Below are positions 12,401-21,829 of a stretch of DNA of 64,000 bases, one piece after another (position 1 is the first letter of the stretch; the number at the start of each line of letters is the position of its first letter). The notes beneath the pieces are model-generated. The model ran no database searches. It saw only the letters and a program-made list of their open reading frames with translations, and was not told the origin of the DNA. Position numbers and translations under genes: made by a program. Source of the DNA: Melieria omissa (lineage: Eukaryota; Arthropoda; Insecta; Diptera; Ulidiidae); NCBI GenBank assembly GCA_963971225.1, contig OZ020269.1, positions 77,228,450 to 77,292,449 of the forward strand, written 5' to 3'.

Positions 12401-13639
12401 TTAAATTTGTTGTTGTTGAGCTGGTTGCTTTTGAAAAAACTTAAACGGCTTTACTCTCACGTTGGCTGGCCATAATAGCGGATTTAACAATTTCTGATAA
12501 TAAATCGAAGAGACGCCCAGTTTGAAATTGACACGCTTGCATTTGTCTACTGGGACATCCTTTTTAATTAACGTGTAGCAAGAGAGAGAATTAATGTCAA
12601 TACACGCGTGTTTAGCTACATAATTCTTTATGTCATCGGCAGTAACTTTAGACTCAAACGACGATAAATGTAGCCATTTATTGCGAACAGCGACGCTCAA
12701 CTCGGTGTTATCACTCGAGCCAACAACAACCAAAGCCTTCTTACGCCTCTTATTCTTCACCTCAGTCCAAGCAGCATTGTTGATTGAGTACAATTCACCA
12801 TCATCGAGAGCACCACCAATAATCATCCCAGAGTCAACTGTTGGTACAGTAGCAATTGAAGAGCGTATTACATTATCGGCAGCGCCAGCAGCAATGGCAT
12901 ACGCAGCAGCAGAAGAGTTAACAGCAGCCAAAGAAGAATTGTGAGATAGCGTCTCAGCTCCGAATACTAAGCTACGGCTGGATACGGCTGGAGAGTAAAC
13001 GTCAGTTGGCTGAGCAGCACAGGCCGCAACAACACCCACACCATCCGAGCGAGGCTTAGTGGCGCAGGCAGCAGCAACATTGTTGGTAGGATCAGCGTTA
13101 TGAGCATCCGACGAAAGAGCGTCAGTAACAACAGCAACAACAGCATCAGCCACATTGTTATCACCATGTATGCCTAGGCTCGTGTTATCAACGGCCGAAT
13201 GCATAGGTATGGTATCATCTCCTGACAAAGAAGAGTGTGACGATGGCAAAAGAGACGGCGACAACGGAACATTTTTTTTCCTCTTCATGGGTTCAGCGAC
13301 CTTGGCCTTGGATCTCGTTACAATAATATTTGGCACAGCAGCACTGTTGTCAGGAACTGAGGCTCCGATAGTGCAGGAACTCAAAAGAGCGAACGACCGC
13401 AGAAAGTCGCTAAGAGAGTTTAAACTCTTCAGCACATCAACCAGATTGGCCTTACGCAATTTCGATAATTGATTGTTGCAATTATCACACAAAAATTTTA
13501 TGTTCTCATTGCAGGAAATTAAATCCGTGCAATTGGCGTTTAGTTTAGCACATTTGAGATGTATTTTAGAACAGCAAAATCCACATGATAAGTGGTCACC
13601 AGTAGAACACTTTGATCTACACTTGTCACAATTAGACAT
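12401..13639 (-). CDS. CR1-type LINE ORF1 protein, PHD-like finger
   Basis: An uninterrupted 412-codon frame. The N-terminus (residues about 1-58) has a Cys/His array, CDKCRSKC then CGFCCSKIHLKC and CDNC, typical of the PHD-type finger in ORF1 of CR1-like LINEs. The middle (about 110-280) is an Ala/Val/Asn/Ser-rich low-complexity region. The C-terminal 130 residues (with LHLSSFESKVTADDIKNYV and VNFKLGVSS) resemble the conserved C-terminal domain of LINE ORF1 proteins. ORF1 proteins bind the element RNA and form the ribonucleoprotein. It ends just upstream of ORF2, the normal order. It is intact although ORF2 is broken. Confidence 0.8.
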   Translation of the reverse strand: MSNCDKCRSKCSTGDHLSCGFCCSKIHLKCAKLNANCTDLISCNENIKFLCDNCNNQLSKLRKANLVDVLKSLNSLSDFLRSFALLSSCTIGASVPDNSAAVPNIIVTRSKAKVAEPMKRKKNVPLSPSLLPSSHSSLSGDDTIPMHSAVDNTSLGIHGDNNVADAVVAVVTDALSSDAHNADPTNNVAAACATKPRSDGVGVVAACAAQPTDVYSPAVSSRSLVFGAETLSHNSSLAAVNSSAAAYAIAAGAADNVIRSSIATVPTVDSGMIIGGALDDGELYSINNAAWTEVKNKRRKKALVVVGSSDNTELSVAVRNKWLHLSSFESKVTADDIKNYVAKHACIDINSLSCYTLIKKDVPVDKCKRVNFKLGVSSIYYQKLLNPLLWPANVRVKPFKFFQKQPAQQQQI

Positions 13640-15841
13640 TGTTATTCAAACGAGAGACGCGGAGCGATCAAAAACACGTCTGTACACTTTGAGATTCACT
13701 TTGTGAGTCTTTTTGTCAAAAAATACGTGTTTAGACCACTTTTCAAATATAATTGTTTTCTGAGATCGGAAGATATCGGAGGATGTAAATTATCCGACAA
13801 AGAAAAAATGCTTCTTAAAATAAAAAAATCCAGGAACATACTTTCACATACTTTTAGATATTTTCCTCTAAGTTTTGCCAATTTTCAGATTTTTAATTTA
13901 GAAAAATATTTTTAATTAAAACTGAAGTAAAAGCCTCAGCTTGGCAAATTTTGAGAAAACATCAAAAGCGAAAATGGCCAAATCATGTCTTAATCTATAT
14001 TGAGAGTTCTAGCAACTTCTTGGTAACTATGTATTTTTACAATTTTTTTTACTCAATAGACTAAAAAACAGAAAATATGAGTTTCAATTTTTTTGAGAAA
14101 AAGTTTCAACTTTGAGTCACTTTTGCACAGACGCTAATTGATTTTTTGCACAGATTTTTTGGGGTTTTCTCAGTTGGAGTTTTTCTTTCAAATGACATCA
14201 AAATCGTTAAATTCTGAGACCATAAATTTTTTGAATTTTGTCTATGGAACGAATCACTGTGGATCGGAGCAAAACTCTTGACGTTATGGTCTATAGTTAG
14301 TCCCCTGTCCTTTAGTGCACGTATACAGCTTATTCTCTTCTATCGCGTTTTTCTCAAAACTACTTTTTCAAAGTCCGTGATCACTGTCATTTAAAAACTA
14401 CTAAACCGATTAATTTGAAACTTGGTACACATTTTCTACATATAAAATACCTCCCCCCAATGTTTAGTAAAAAATTTTTTTTTTACATTAAGGGGGTTAC
14501 AAAATGGCGGAATTTTTCGTGGAAAATAGCAGTTTACACTTTAGATGGCCACCAAAAATTTTTAAATGAAAAAAAAAATAATCGGAGAATGTTGGGGGGA
14601 GCATTTGATAATACTTTGACTACTTTTTAATGGTTTTTGATTTCAGATAATTTCCGACCGAGATACAGTGATCACCGCAAATTGTATTTTTTCAAAGACG
14701 TTCTGGGGCAAGCTCTGTCACCGGCTTGTTTTGTAATATTTCTACATGAAAAAATGACAGAATATTGTTAAAAGTGTGCTTAATAATGTACAAAAGGTTT
14801 AAATAAATTTGATCAATCCATACTTTCAAAAAAAGTTCATAAAAAAGTGGTTTTTTACGCTGAAACCCTTACCCCCCCTTAAACCGATGATATAACCTTA
14901 TGTGACTGTTAGGAGGAGGACACTAATATGTAACACAATGTTGATTTTTTTTTAATATTTGAATACTTATATACTTTTGTAATACTTGAATGTACTTGTG
15001 TAATATAATAAAACTTATGCAATTCATATCAAAAAGATTTTATTTCTATGTTGTTCACAGCAAAACGCCACAATTCCAAACCTAGTTCATATCAAAACGC
15101 AACATTTCCATAGGGTTCATAGCAAAATGAAATAAATACTATGTGTCGGACCAAAACGCAATATTTCCAAATTTGTTTTCTAAATAACTAAAAAAGTAAT
15201 GGCAAAATAAATTAACTTATTTATGATTTGTATTGTTCCTAGAAAACTATTATTCCACAGCAACTATTAAAAGAAAAATATATATCCTACTGACTTTAAT
15301 TACATTTGTTCGTTTATCCAAAAAATTGTTAAGGTGGAATTATTGCGTTTTGTTATGGACCTCCTCATTTGTACATTAATTGTATTTTATGTCCTTCTAT
15401 GCACTTTAACCTGTGGCGTTTCTTCCCATTGATTTTTGTATTTTTGACTATATTTTTTTTCTTTTTTGCTGCAAATTTCAGCAGCAGGCACAACTTCGCG
15501 TGGTAAAACTTCGTCCCGTCCAAGCGCATTGCCATCGCCATGCGATATACAAAATTAAACGTTACTAAAATATAAAGGCGAAAACTATTCATCTTTTTTA
15601 GAATTTTTTCCATTTTAATTGCACCTGCCGCCAAAACAAATGTCAAACTGTCAACTATTTGTAGTGCACTGCTTTCGAAGTGATAAGAGTGCTACCACAT
15701 AAATTTTGTTTGGACATTTTCACTTATAATGTTCAATGCAGCCCTAACATAAATTGTACAACATAATGCTCTAATTTACTTGGAGTAATAGGTTGGTTAA
15801 TAGAAAAATGTATGTTCCACAAAAATGTGGTAGATTTTAAG

Positions 15842-15996
15842 CAGGGGCGGATCCAGAAAAATATTTCGGGGGGGTTTCAAAAAGTAATTCTTTGATATTC
15901 ATAAATTGTCTTTTAATTTGTATGTAGTTTTAATGTCGATCCTAATATTTCGGGGGGGGTTTCAACCCCCAAAACACCCCCCTGAATCCGCCACTG
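15842..15996. mobile_element. short hAT-type MITE, copy 2
   Basis: This 155-bp copy is nearly the same as that at 8270-8430, in the same orientation. It starts CAGGGGCGGATCCAG and ends GAATCCGCCACTG, with a perfect 8-bp TSD ATTTTAAG (15834-15841 and 15997-16004). It lies inside hAT-2 but outside the ATTT-flanked element. Confidence 0.9.
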
Positions 15997-16522
15997 ATTT
16001 TAAGCCCTCCGTGGTAGATGTGGTAGAAACTTGATTTTAAAAATAAATGTGGTAGATCTACCACATATGTGGTAGAAGTAAGCACACTGCTCATAACTGA
16101 AATTGTAGCATCGAAACATATCATTGCCAAATACACCATCAACGTGAATACACGACTTCTTTTATTCTGCGTAGCAAAAAAGCTTGCTACTAAACAGTAG
16201 TTATACACAAACAGAGCTATTGTTGCATTAACACTTATTCAAACGTCACAGGCAATGGGCAATTCATTTTTTGTGTTAAATAAGAAGGGTTGCATTTTTC
16301 GAAATCAACGTGACAAAAGCAAAAAGTGAGCTTTTTTTTCGTTTCGATCCCGGGATCGGATTTTGTCTATCCCTGGATTTTTCGGGACTGAAATTGTCCG
16401 GGACTCCGGGATTCGCGATCCCGGGATTGCAATCCCTAATACATACATATGCAAAATGTCTTTACAAAAAATTAAAGAGTGTGAATTCACATTAACATTA
16501 CTTTAATTTCCAAAAATTGTTA

Positions 16523-17329
16523 TTAACCCTTTCGCTACAGGTTTTTACTGGGGAAAGTTAAAATTTTGAAATCCATAAGACAATTTTTAATTTTTGTACT
16601 CGGACCCTGTATTTTAGAGTGTTTCTATGAGAGTAACCACATCGTTGTGGCTGTAATAATTACTTAAATTTAAACATTTTTACGCATAACGAAAATTTTA
16701 ATATTTCTTCATTTACTTCAGCCAAAATTAAACAAAAAATTATCTAAATTGAAACGTCAAATTAAAAAGTTATTTAAAAACCCAAAATTTTATTGAAAAA
16801 TTGTATGTAATTTTTGAAAAAGAATTGTTTTTATTGATTCATTTAGATTTTAAAGATTAAAAAAAATTGGAGATTTTGAGTTGCTTTTTTGGCAAATTAT
16901 TTTTTAAAATAACAGCTGAATCATGTAGTTCATAAAAATCCAAAAAGGTTAATACACCAAAAGACGGGGATTTCCTTTTTTATGGTTATAGACATTGTAA
17001 TAAATTAAAAAAAAAACAGATAAAAATCGCGAAAATAGAACCCCGTTTTTCGTAAACTGTCGCGATTATAGAAACTGCAATTTTAAAAACTAAGCCATCG
17101 CGATAACCGGGCTGTCGCAAATACCGAGCTTGCACTGTATCATTAAATAAACATGTATACTTCTTTTCTTTGAACTTAAATATTCAGTTTATTAATTTCG
17201 TATTTTTGCTAAAACTTCAAAATAAGTATTCTAAGGACCAACAAAAAATGTAATTTTGATATCACAGAGGGTTCGGACGCCCACAAAGTAGCATGTTTCC
17301 ATATGGCAACAAAATAGCGAAAGGGTTAA
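16523..17329. mobile_element. piggyBac-like TTAA element, family F
   Basis: Inverted ends TTAACCCTTTCGCTA and TAGCGAAAGGGTTAA with TTAA at both edges enclose 807 bp of AT-rich non-coding sequence. The opening TTAACCCT recalls piggyBac termini (TTAA followed by CCYT). It is non-autonomous. Confidence 0.8.
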
Positions 17330-17949
17330 CAGTTTGTGGCAGTTTTTTTGCCGCTCGTCGCCGTGTATTTTCGCCGGAACTATAAGATGGCTCTACAATT
17401 TATATGCAGAGGTGCTTTTTTTACTTAACCCTCTACTGCCCCATACGCCTTAAGGCACGGTACACAAAAAGCTAGAAAAGTCCAGATAAATTTTAATTTT
17501 TTTAAATGAAATTTTGAGATCATATTATAGAGAAATTAAGTTGTTATTTCTTTAATGTAGCACGGCTGTAAGCCTCACATGTTTCCCATTATTATCAGTT
17601 GAAATTTGAACTTCGGGGAAATTAGTAGAAAAAATTGTTTCGTAAAAAGTAAAGAAAATACAAAGACATTCGCCGTAGCTGAGCTGGTTAGTGCATTGGG
17701 CCGCGAGTCAAATGCGACGCACGAATCCAGGTTCAATACTCCGTTACGTTAACACCGAAAAAAAGAAACACAACAATTTTTCTTTCGGCGGCTATCCTCT
17801 CAGCAGAAAATGGCAAACCTCTGATAGTAAAATTGCTTATGAAAAAGCTCCAAACTCGCCGTTCGGAATCGGCATAAAATTGTAGGTCCCTTCCAACCTT
17901 GTAAAAATTCACACGCACAACATGTATGGTTGCGGGTAGCTAGGCCTTA

Positions 17950-18411
17950 AGGCTTGATTACACGTAACGAGTAGAGTGACAAGACAGCAACTCGAACGAG
18001 TACTCGTTTCATCTAAACGGTAAGGCGAGTTCTTGATTGAGTCAGTGATCGATGAAAGTGGCGAGAGAGCCACTAGAATCACATTTTGTTTGCTAGGCCG
18101 AGCGACCACTACTTTACCGTTATATTTTTCTCTTTTCGCAGCGATTCGTGCAATCGCTCGTCACATGCGGCATCGCTCGTGACATGCGGCATCGCTCGTG
18201 ACATGCGGTATGCGTCACACACCACTTTTCGCTCGGTTGAGTGTAATTGCGCGAGTTGCTTAGTTCATTTTGTGCATTTTAAAACCGAACTGACTCGCCG
18301 CGTGTCGAAATACGTTTGAACAACTCGTCGCTTTTGCTCGCTATCCCAATTCTTTCGGCCTAGTACCATTGTGATGTCTCGTCACTCGACTCGTTACGTG
18401 TAATCAAGCCT
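17950..18411. mobile_element. PIF/Harbinger-type MITE, dimer unit 1
   Basis: The 462-bp unit starts AGGCTTGATTACACGTAACG and ends CGTTACGTGTAATCAAGCCT, perfect inverted repeats. It is bordered by TTA on both sides (17947-17949 and 18412-18414). A 3-bp TTA duplication is the PIF/Harbinger signature. It contains three copies of a 19-bp TCGCTCGT(G/C)ACATGCGGCA unit around 18150-18210. Confidence 0.85.
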
Positions 18412-18414
18412 TTA

Positions 18415-18857
18415 AGGCTTGATTACACGTAACGAGTAGAGTGAGAAGACAGCAACTCGAACGAGTACTCGTTTCGTCTAAACGGTAAGGCGAGTTCTTG
18501 ATTGAGTCAGTGATCGATGAAAGTGGCGAGAGAGCCACTAGAATCACATTTTGTTTGCTAGGCCGAGCGACCACTACTTTACCGTTATATTTTTCTCTTT
18601 TCGCAGCGATTCGTGCAATCGCTCGTCACATGCGGCATCGCTCGTGACATGCGGTATGCGTCACACACCACTTTTCGCTCGGTTGAGTTTAATTGCGCGA
18701 GTTGCTTAGTTCATTTTGTGCATTGTAAAACCGAACTGACTCGCCGCGTGTCGAAATACGTTTGAACAACTCGTCGCTTTTGCTCGCTATCCCAATTCTT
18801 TCGGCCTAGTACCATTTTGATGTCTCGTCACTCGACTCGTTACGTGTAATCAAGCCT
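18415..18857. mobile_element. PIF/Harbinger-type MITE, dimer unit 2
   Basis: This is a second copy in the same orientation, head to tail, sharing the central TTA (18412-18414) with unit 1 and bordered by TTA at 18858-18860. It is 443 bp, exactly 19 bp shorter than unit 1 because it has one fewer of the 19-bp internal repeat. Few other differences are seen. Confidence 0.85.
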
Positions 18858-19895
18858 TTAGTCTCGTAATCGGACTGTCGTGCCAGTCAAGAAGAAGAAG
18901 AAGAAAGAAAAAAAATATTTAAAATACTTCTCGTTAAAAGATTAAAACAAGAAAATTATGATTACCGTGTAATGTAATTTATTGATTTGAAGTGTTTTAT
19001 GGTGAAAATAAAGAATTTACAGTTACTTTTTCGGCTTGGGAAAGCAGATTGCCTTTAGGCTGCATCAGGCACCAAAGCGAAAAGATTTAATGCATTTGGT
19101 CTTGTATGTGGTTTCATTTAAAAAGACTTGGGACAGAAAATTTAAAACTGACTATGCCAAGTTACTATAAATAATAAACATTTAAATAATAAATAAATAA
19201 ACATTTAGATCGGTTTCGCAAACAATTTTTTTTTGTCGCACGGTGTAATAAATGTAAAGTTGGTGTAATCACTCATTGCTTCATAACTTTGTCACTTTTA
19301 TTTCGATTCTATTGATATTAAGCTTAATATTTGCTCAAATAATATATGTTTCATCCAAAATTTTAAAACCAGGGGGGATAATTTATTTTGTCCATAAAAA
19401 ATCATTCTAAAATTTATGATTTTTGAAAATGGTCGAAAATTCTTTCTTTTTAACAACTTTCACCGTCAGTAACTTTCCCAAATCTCATCCCTTCTGACCG
19501 CCGGACAGCTTCTGTTAGTCGAATGATGCGTTTACGAAATATGTGCTCATAACTGAAACAACAGGGAAAAAGTCATTTTTCGAAGATATTTCGAAACCAC
19601 TTGTTACGAAAATGTTTTGATTTTCAGTTTCGTGTTCAGCGGTCTAAAGGAAGTCTAGAAAACACTTTTATTTTCAGGTGCATTTTTCGTGTCGAGTAGT
19701 GTAATCAATAAAACGTGAAACTGTTTATCAGCTTATGTGCCCAGTACGGCCTTAAGACACGCAAATTTATATAGGTTTCACGCCCACACAGAAGCAGATT
19801 TTTGTATTTTAAAAATTGTCCCTTCTTATATGATTCTTAAACTACATAATGGGCCATTTTTCGACTTAAAAAAAATTGGGGCAGTAGAGGGTTAA

Positions 19896-21060
19896 TGGGA
19901 GAATCTTCGCATGTATTTTAAAAAGTCTGAACCAAAAAATATTAGCATATATGAAAAATTACTAAATTGCAACATCGACACAAAACATCGAACCAAAACA
20001 TTGATGTTGAACAAAGATCGGGTTGCAAACATTGGCATTTTTTGATTGGCATTTTCCGATGAAGATTTGAGTGCAAATTCACGATATTTTCTCCCCTTTT
20101 TTCAGCATGGTTGGCAGAAAAACATAGCGACCACTGCTGCGCTTCGCTTGAGCTATACATTTTTATTTGTAATAATATGCAAACACCACTTGATTTAGAA
20201 AAATTACAAAAAAAAAGGTAGATTCGATGGGAGGCTTGGGTAAGATTGGGGGGCTTGCCATCGAATTAAGGCAACTTTCGAAAAGAAGCAAAACTTGTTA
20301 ATGTCTGCAAAACCAGTTAATCGGAAAATTAAAGGTTATATGGCACAACCGTCCAGACTGCTCAATGAAGTTTAATTTGACAGCAGTTTGTTTACAAACA
20401 ACAACAAAATATTTTTTTATATTTAACTGGTTTGAGCAAATTATAGTCAAAAATAGATGTAGATGTTTTAATTTGAATAATTCATCATAAGAAACCGATT
20501 GTCCTAGCAGTACAGATTAACAAATTGTATTTTTGAATGAAAATATATGCTATACTGGATATAATAAAGGTATTATTATTTTCTATTTGGGCTTGAAATT
20601 ACTTAGGTGCGCATAAGTATACACAGATATTCGTAGTTTTTGTAATATTTCCTTTTTTATTACCAGCGTATATGTAGGTTGATCGAATCATTTTTTGTAT
20701 ATACCTTTATATTGATGATATGAGGTGCTGTACCAAATTTCATCAATATATCTTTTATAGTTTCCGAGATACTGTCAACTTAATATTTGGTTTGTATGGG
20801 AGGTGGGCGTGTCCGTGGGGCGATTGAAGTAATTTATGGCGTATTGACTTCTCTTTATAACAAAATCATATGCACAAAATTTTGTTGTCGTACGACTATT
20901 CCTTTTATTTTTGTCCCTCGCTACTATGGACTCGCTAGTACAAAAAACCAATGCCTGTCACTGGTTTTTTCAACTTATGTTCGAAAGCAACTGTAGAATA
21001 CCACGAACAGGAACGAGATTTTTCAGTTTATTACAAAGGGAATCAGCTGAACATACTGTA
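19896..21060. other. spacer, no gene recognised
   Basis: AT-rich sequence with a cluster of ACATCG / CATTGATG motifs at 19970-20035, similar to that at 1783-1871. Phrases such as GGGAGGTGGGCGTG near 20800 recall low-copy insect repeats, but I could not define element ends. Confidence 0.35.
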
Positions 21061-21090
21061 AAGCTTAACGCTGTTTGTCAATTTTGAAAA

Positions 21091-21790
21091 ATGGAAAAGA
21101 AAAATAAAAAATATTTGGGAAGTAACAACATTAAAAGTATTGTAGAAGTGTGGGCACAACATCAACTAAAGTTACGTGGCGTGCACAAAAATAGTCATGT
21201 TTATGAAGTCATGTGCGAGCATTGAACGCCACGGAGCTGGGTGGACGCATAAACAATTTAACGAAAAAGTATAGGTAAATTACAGCAAAAGGATTCTGTT
21301 TACACTTCTTTGCTTCGTTATTTTCGACTATTTTCGCGACTATTTTGTCAAACGGGTAAACAGAATGAGTGATTCAAATGTATTGAACTACATATGTATG
21401 TATTTCAGACAGGAACGGAGAAAAATAGGCCCAAGCGGTGGGTCTCCATCAGACTGGGAGCACTACGAGGGAATTTACAGTATTATTGGCGGTTTTAAAT
21501 CAAACTGCATCCAACAAATCACAGAAGAAAGCATCGAAATTAGTTTGTAGTAGAATTATGAATATTTATTTCATTTGAGATTTGAATAAAAGTAATTTAA
21601 CGTTTTACAGAATTTGAAGCATTGGATTCCCCGGAATTGCCGGATTCCCCCATGCCGAATTCCCCGTCTTGCTCTACGAGCTCTGGGTTGCACCCTCCGA
21701 GCACTCCTGCATCTTCATCATCTGCGAAAAAAAGAAGAGAAGCCAGAGTGCTGAGTATCTAGATATAGCTAAAAAAGAGCAGAAAATGAT
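21091..21790 (+). pseudogene. Harbinger-type Myb/SANT-like accessory gene, relic
   Basis: From ATG at 21091 the frame reads MEKKNKKYLGSNNIKSIVEV, then stops at about 21223. Further pieces follow in other frames, including a tail rich in SPELPDSP and a basic end AKKRREARV near 21740. A small DNA-binding Myb/SANT-like protein transcribed opposite to the DDE nuclease is the standard second gene of Harbinger elements, and a Harbinger nuclease relic lies directly downstream on the minus strand. Stops and frame changes show that it is dead. The call rests mainly on context. Confidence 0.45.
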
Positions 21791-21829
21791 GAAAGACTAC
21801 CTATCCAAGTCACGGCTTCATAATATATT

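Larger units (their letters stand above)
9361..13700 (-). mobile_element. CR1-type non-LTR retrotransposon, near full length
   Basis: A LINE on the minus strand with ORF1 (12401-13639), ORF2 (from about 12400 down to 9513) and a 3' tail of TTTA/TTTTTATTT repeats at 9361-9385. The order PHD-like ORF1, endonuclease, reverse transcriptase and a short tandem tail instead of a long poly(A) fits the CR1/L2 group known from flies. The 5' boundary near 13700 is approximate and no TSD could be found. It is the innermost of six nested insertions. Confidence 0.8.
8972..14261. mobile_element. DNA element with CACAGTG ends and 5-bp target duplication
   Basis: The insertion begins CACAGTGATTCG and ends CGAATCACTGTG. 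The inner side of both ends continues with CCATA and ACAAAATT in similar order. GATCG is duplicated (8967-8971 and 14262-14266), and the uninterrupted copy at 210-948 has GATCG once at the matching place, which confirms the breakpoints. Five-base TSDs and CACNRTG ends are features of the Transib/RAG group. No transposase is visible: outside the LINE, about 390 bp on the left and 550 bp on the right remain, so it is non-autonomous. Confidence 0.7.
8862..14882. mobile_element. TTAA-flanked MITE, family A, copy 2 (inverted, interrupted)
   Basis: The left 110 bp (8862-8971) and right 621 bp (14262-14882) together match the reverse complement of the element at 210-948. TTAA sits at both edges. The gap is a later insertion of an element with CACAGTG ends that duplicated GATCG at the break. 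Confidence 0.85.
7989..15366. mobile_element. DNA transposon with 4-bp ATTT target duplication
   Basis: Left end GAGGAGGTCCATAACAAAAC and the reverse complement of the right end agree over about 33 bp with one mismatch. ATTT flanks both sides (7985-7988 and 15367-15370). Motifs of the type CAAAACGCAACAATTCC recur inside both ends (about 8000-8170 and 15060-15180), as subterminal repeats do. Four-base TSDs occur in Sola and Chapaev type elements; I do not assign it. An unknown 99-codon frame at 8478 may be a remnant of its own gene. Confidence 0.7.
7947..16089. mobile_element. second hAT-like element (hAT-2)
   Basis: Inverted ends CAGTGTGCTTACTT (left) and AAGTAAGCACACTG (right) are bordered by 8-bp direct repeats CTCCTAAC (7939-7946) and CTCATAAC (16090-16097), seven of eight bases alike. 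GTGGTAGAT-type motifs recur near both ends (7974 on the left; about 15995-16075 on the right). CAGTG ends and 8-bp TSDs are hAT features. No transposase of its own is seen; the interior is filled with other elements. It is nested in hAT-1. Confidence 0.7.
2016..16438 (-). mobile_element. hAT element (hAT-1), outer shell of the large nest
   Basis: The left end reads TAGGGGTTGCAATCC and the right end, reversed, TAGGGATTGCAATCC. Directly outside both is the same 8-bp sequence ATACATAC (2008-2015 and 16439-16446), a perfect hAT-type TSD. Both subterminal regions carry repeated CCCGGGAT motifs (2045-2095 and 16345-16430). A hAT dimerisation-domain fragment lies inside at 5692-6129 on the minus strand. 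Most of the 14.4 kb is later insertions: a LINE tail, two TTAA MITEs and a second hAT holding further elements. Confidence 0.85.
17660..18910 (+). mobile_element. tRNA-derived SINE, split by a MITE dimer
   Basis: The head GCCGTAGCTGAGCTGGTTAG (about 17672) resembles an RNA polymerase III A box (TRGYNNANNNG), and GGTTCAATACTCC (about 17732) a B box (GGTTCRANNCC). A non-tRNA body follows to 17946. It resumes after the MITE dimer at 18861 and ends in an AAG-rich tail (18888-18910). The body motif GGCAAACCTCTGA and AAAAAGCTCC is familiar from dipteran genomic SINEs. It is not a tRNA gene: no acceptor stem or CCA-ready 3' end can be folded. Confidence 0.65.
17425..19895. mobile_element. piggyBac-like TTAA element, family G
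   Basis: The left end TTAACCCTCTACTGCCCC is matched in inverse by GGGGCAGTAGAGGGTTAA on the right, with TTAA at both edges. A second inner match is CCTTAAGGC near the left (17448) and GGCCTTAAG near the right (19748). No transposase is seen. It holds a SINE (from about 17660) that is itself split by two MITEs. Confidence 0.8.

Noticed and set aside
13155..13472. 105-codon plus-strand gene
   Set aside because: It is the antisense shadow of the low-complexity part of LINE ORF1.
17672..17745. tRNA gene
   Set aside because: A and B box-like motifs are present, but no cloverleaf or acceptor stem can be formed and a long unrelated body with AAG tail follows; it is a SINE head.
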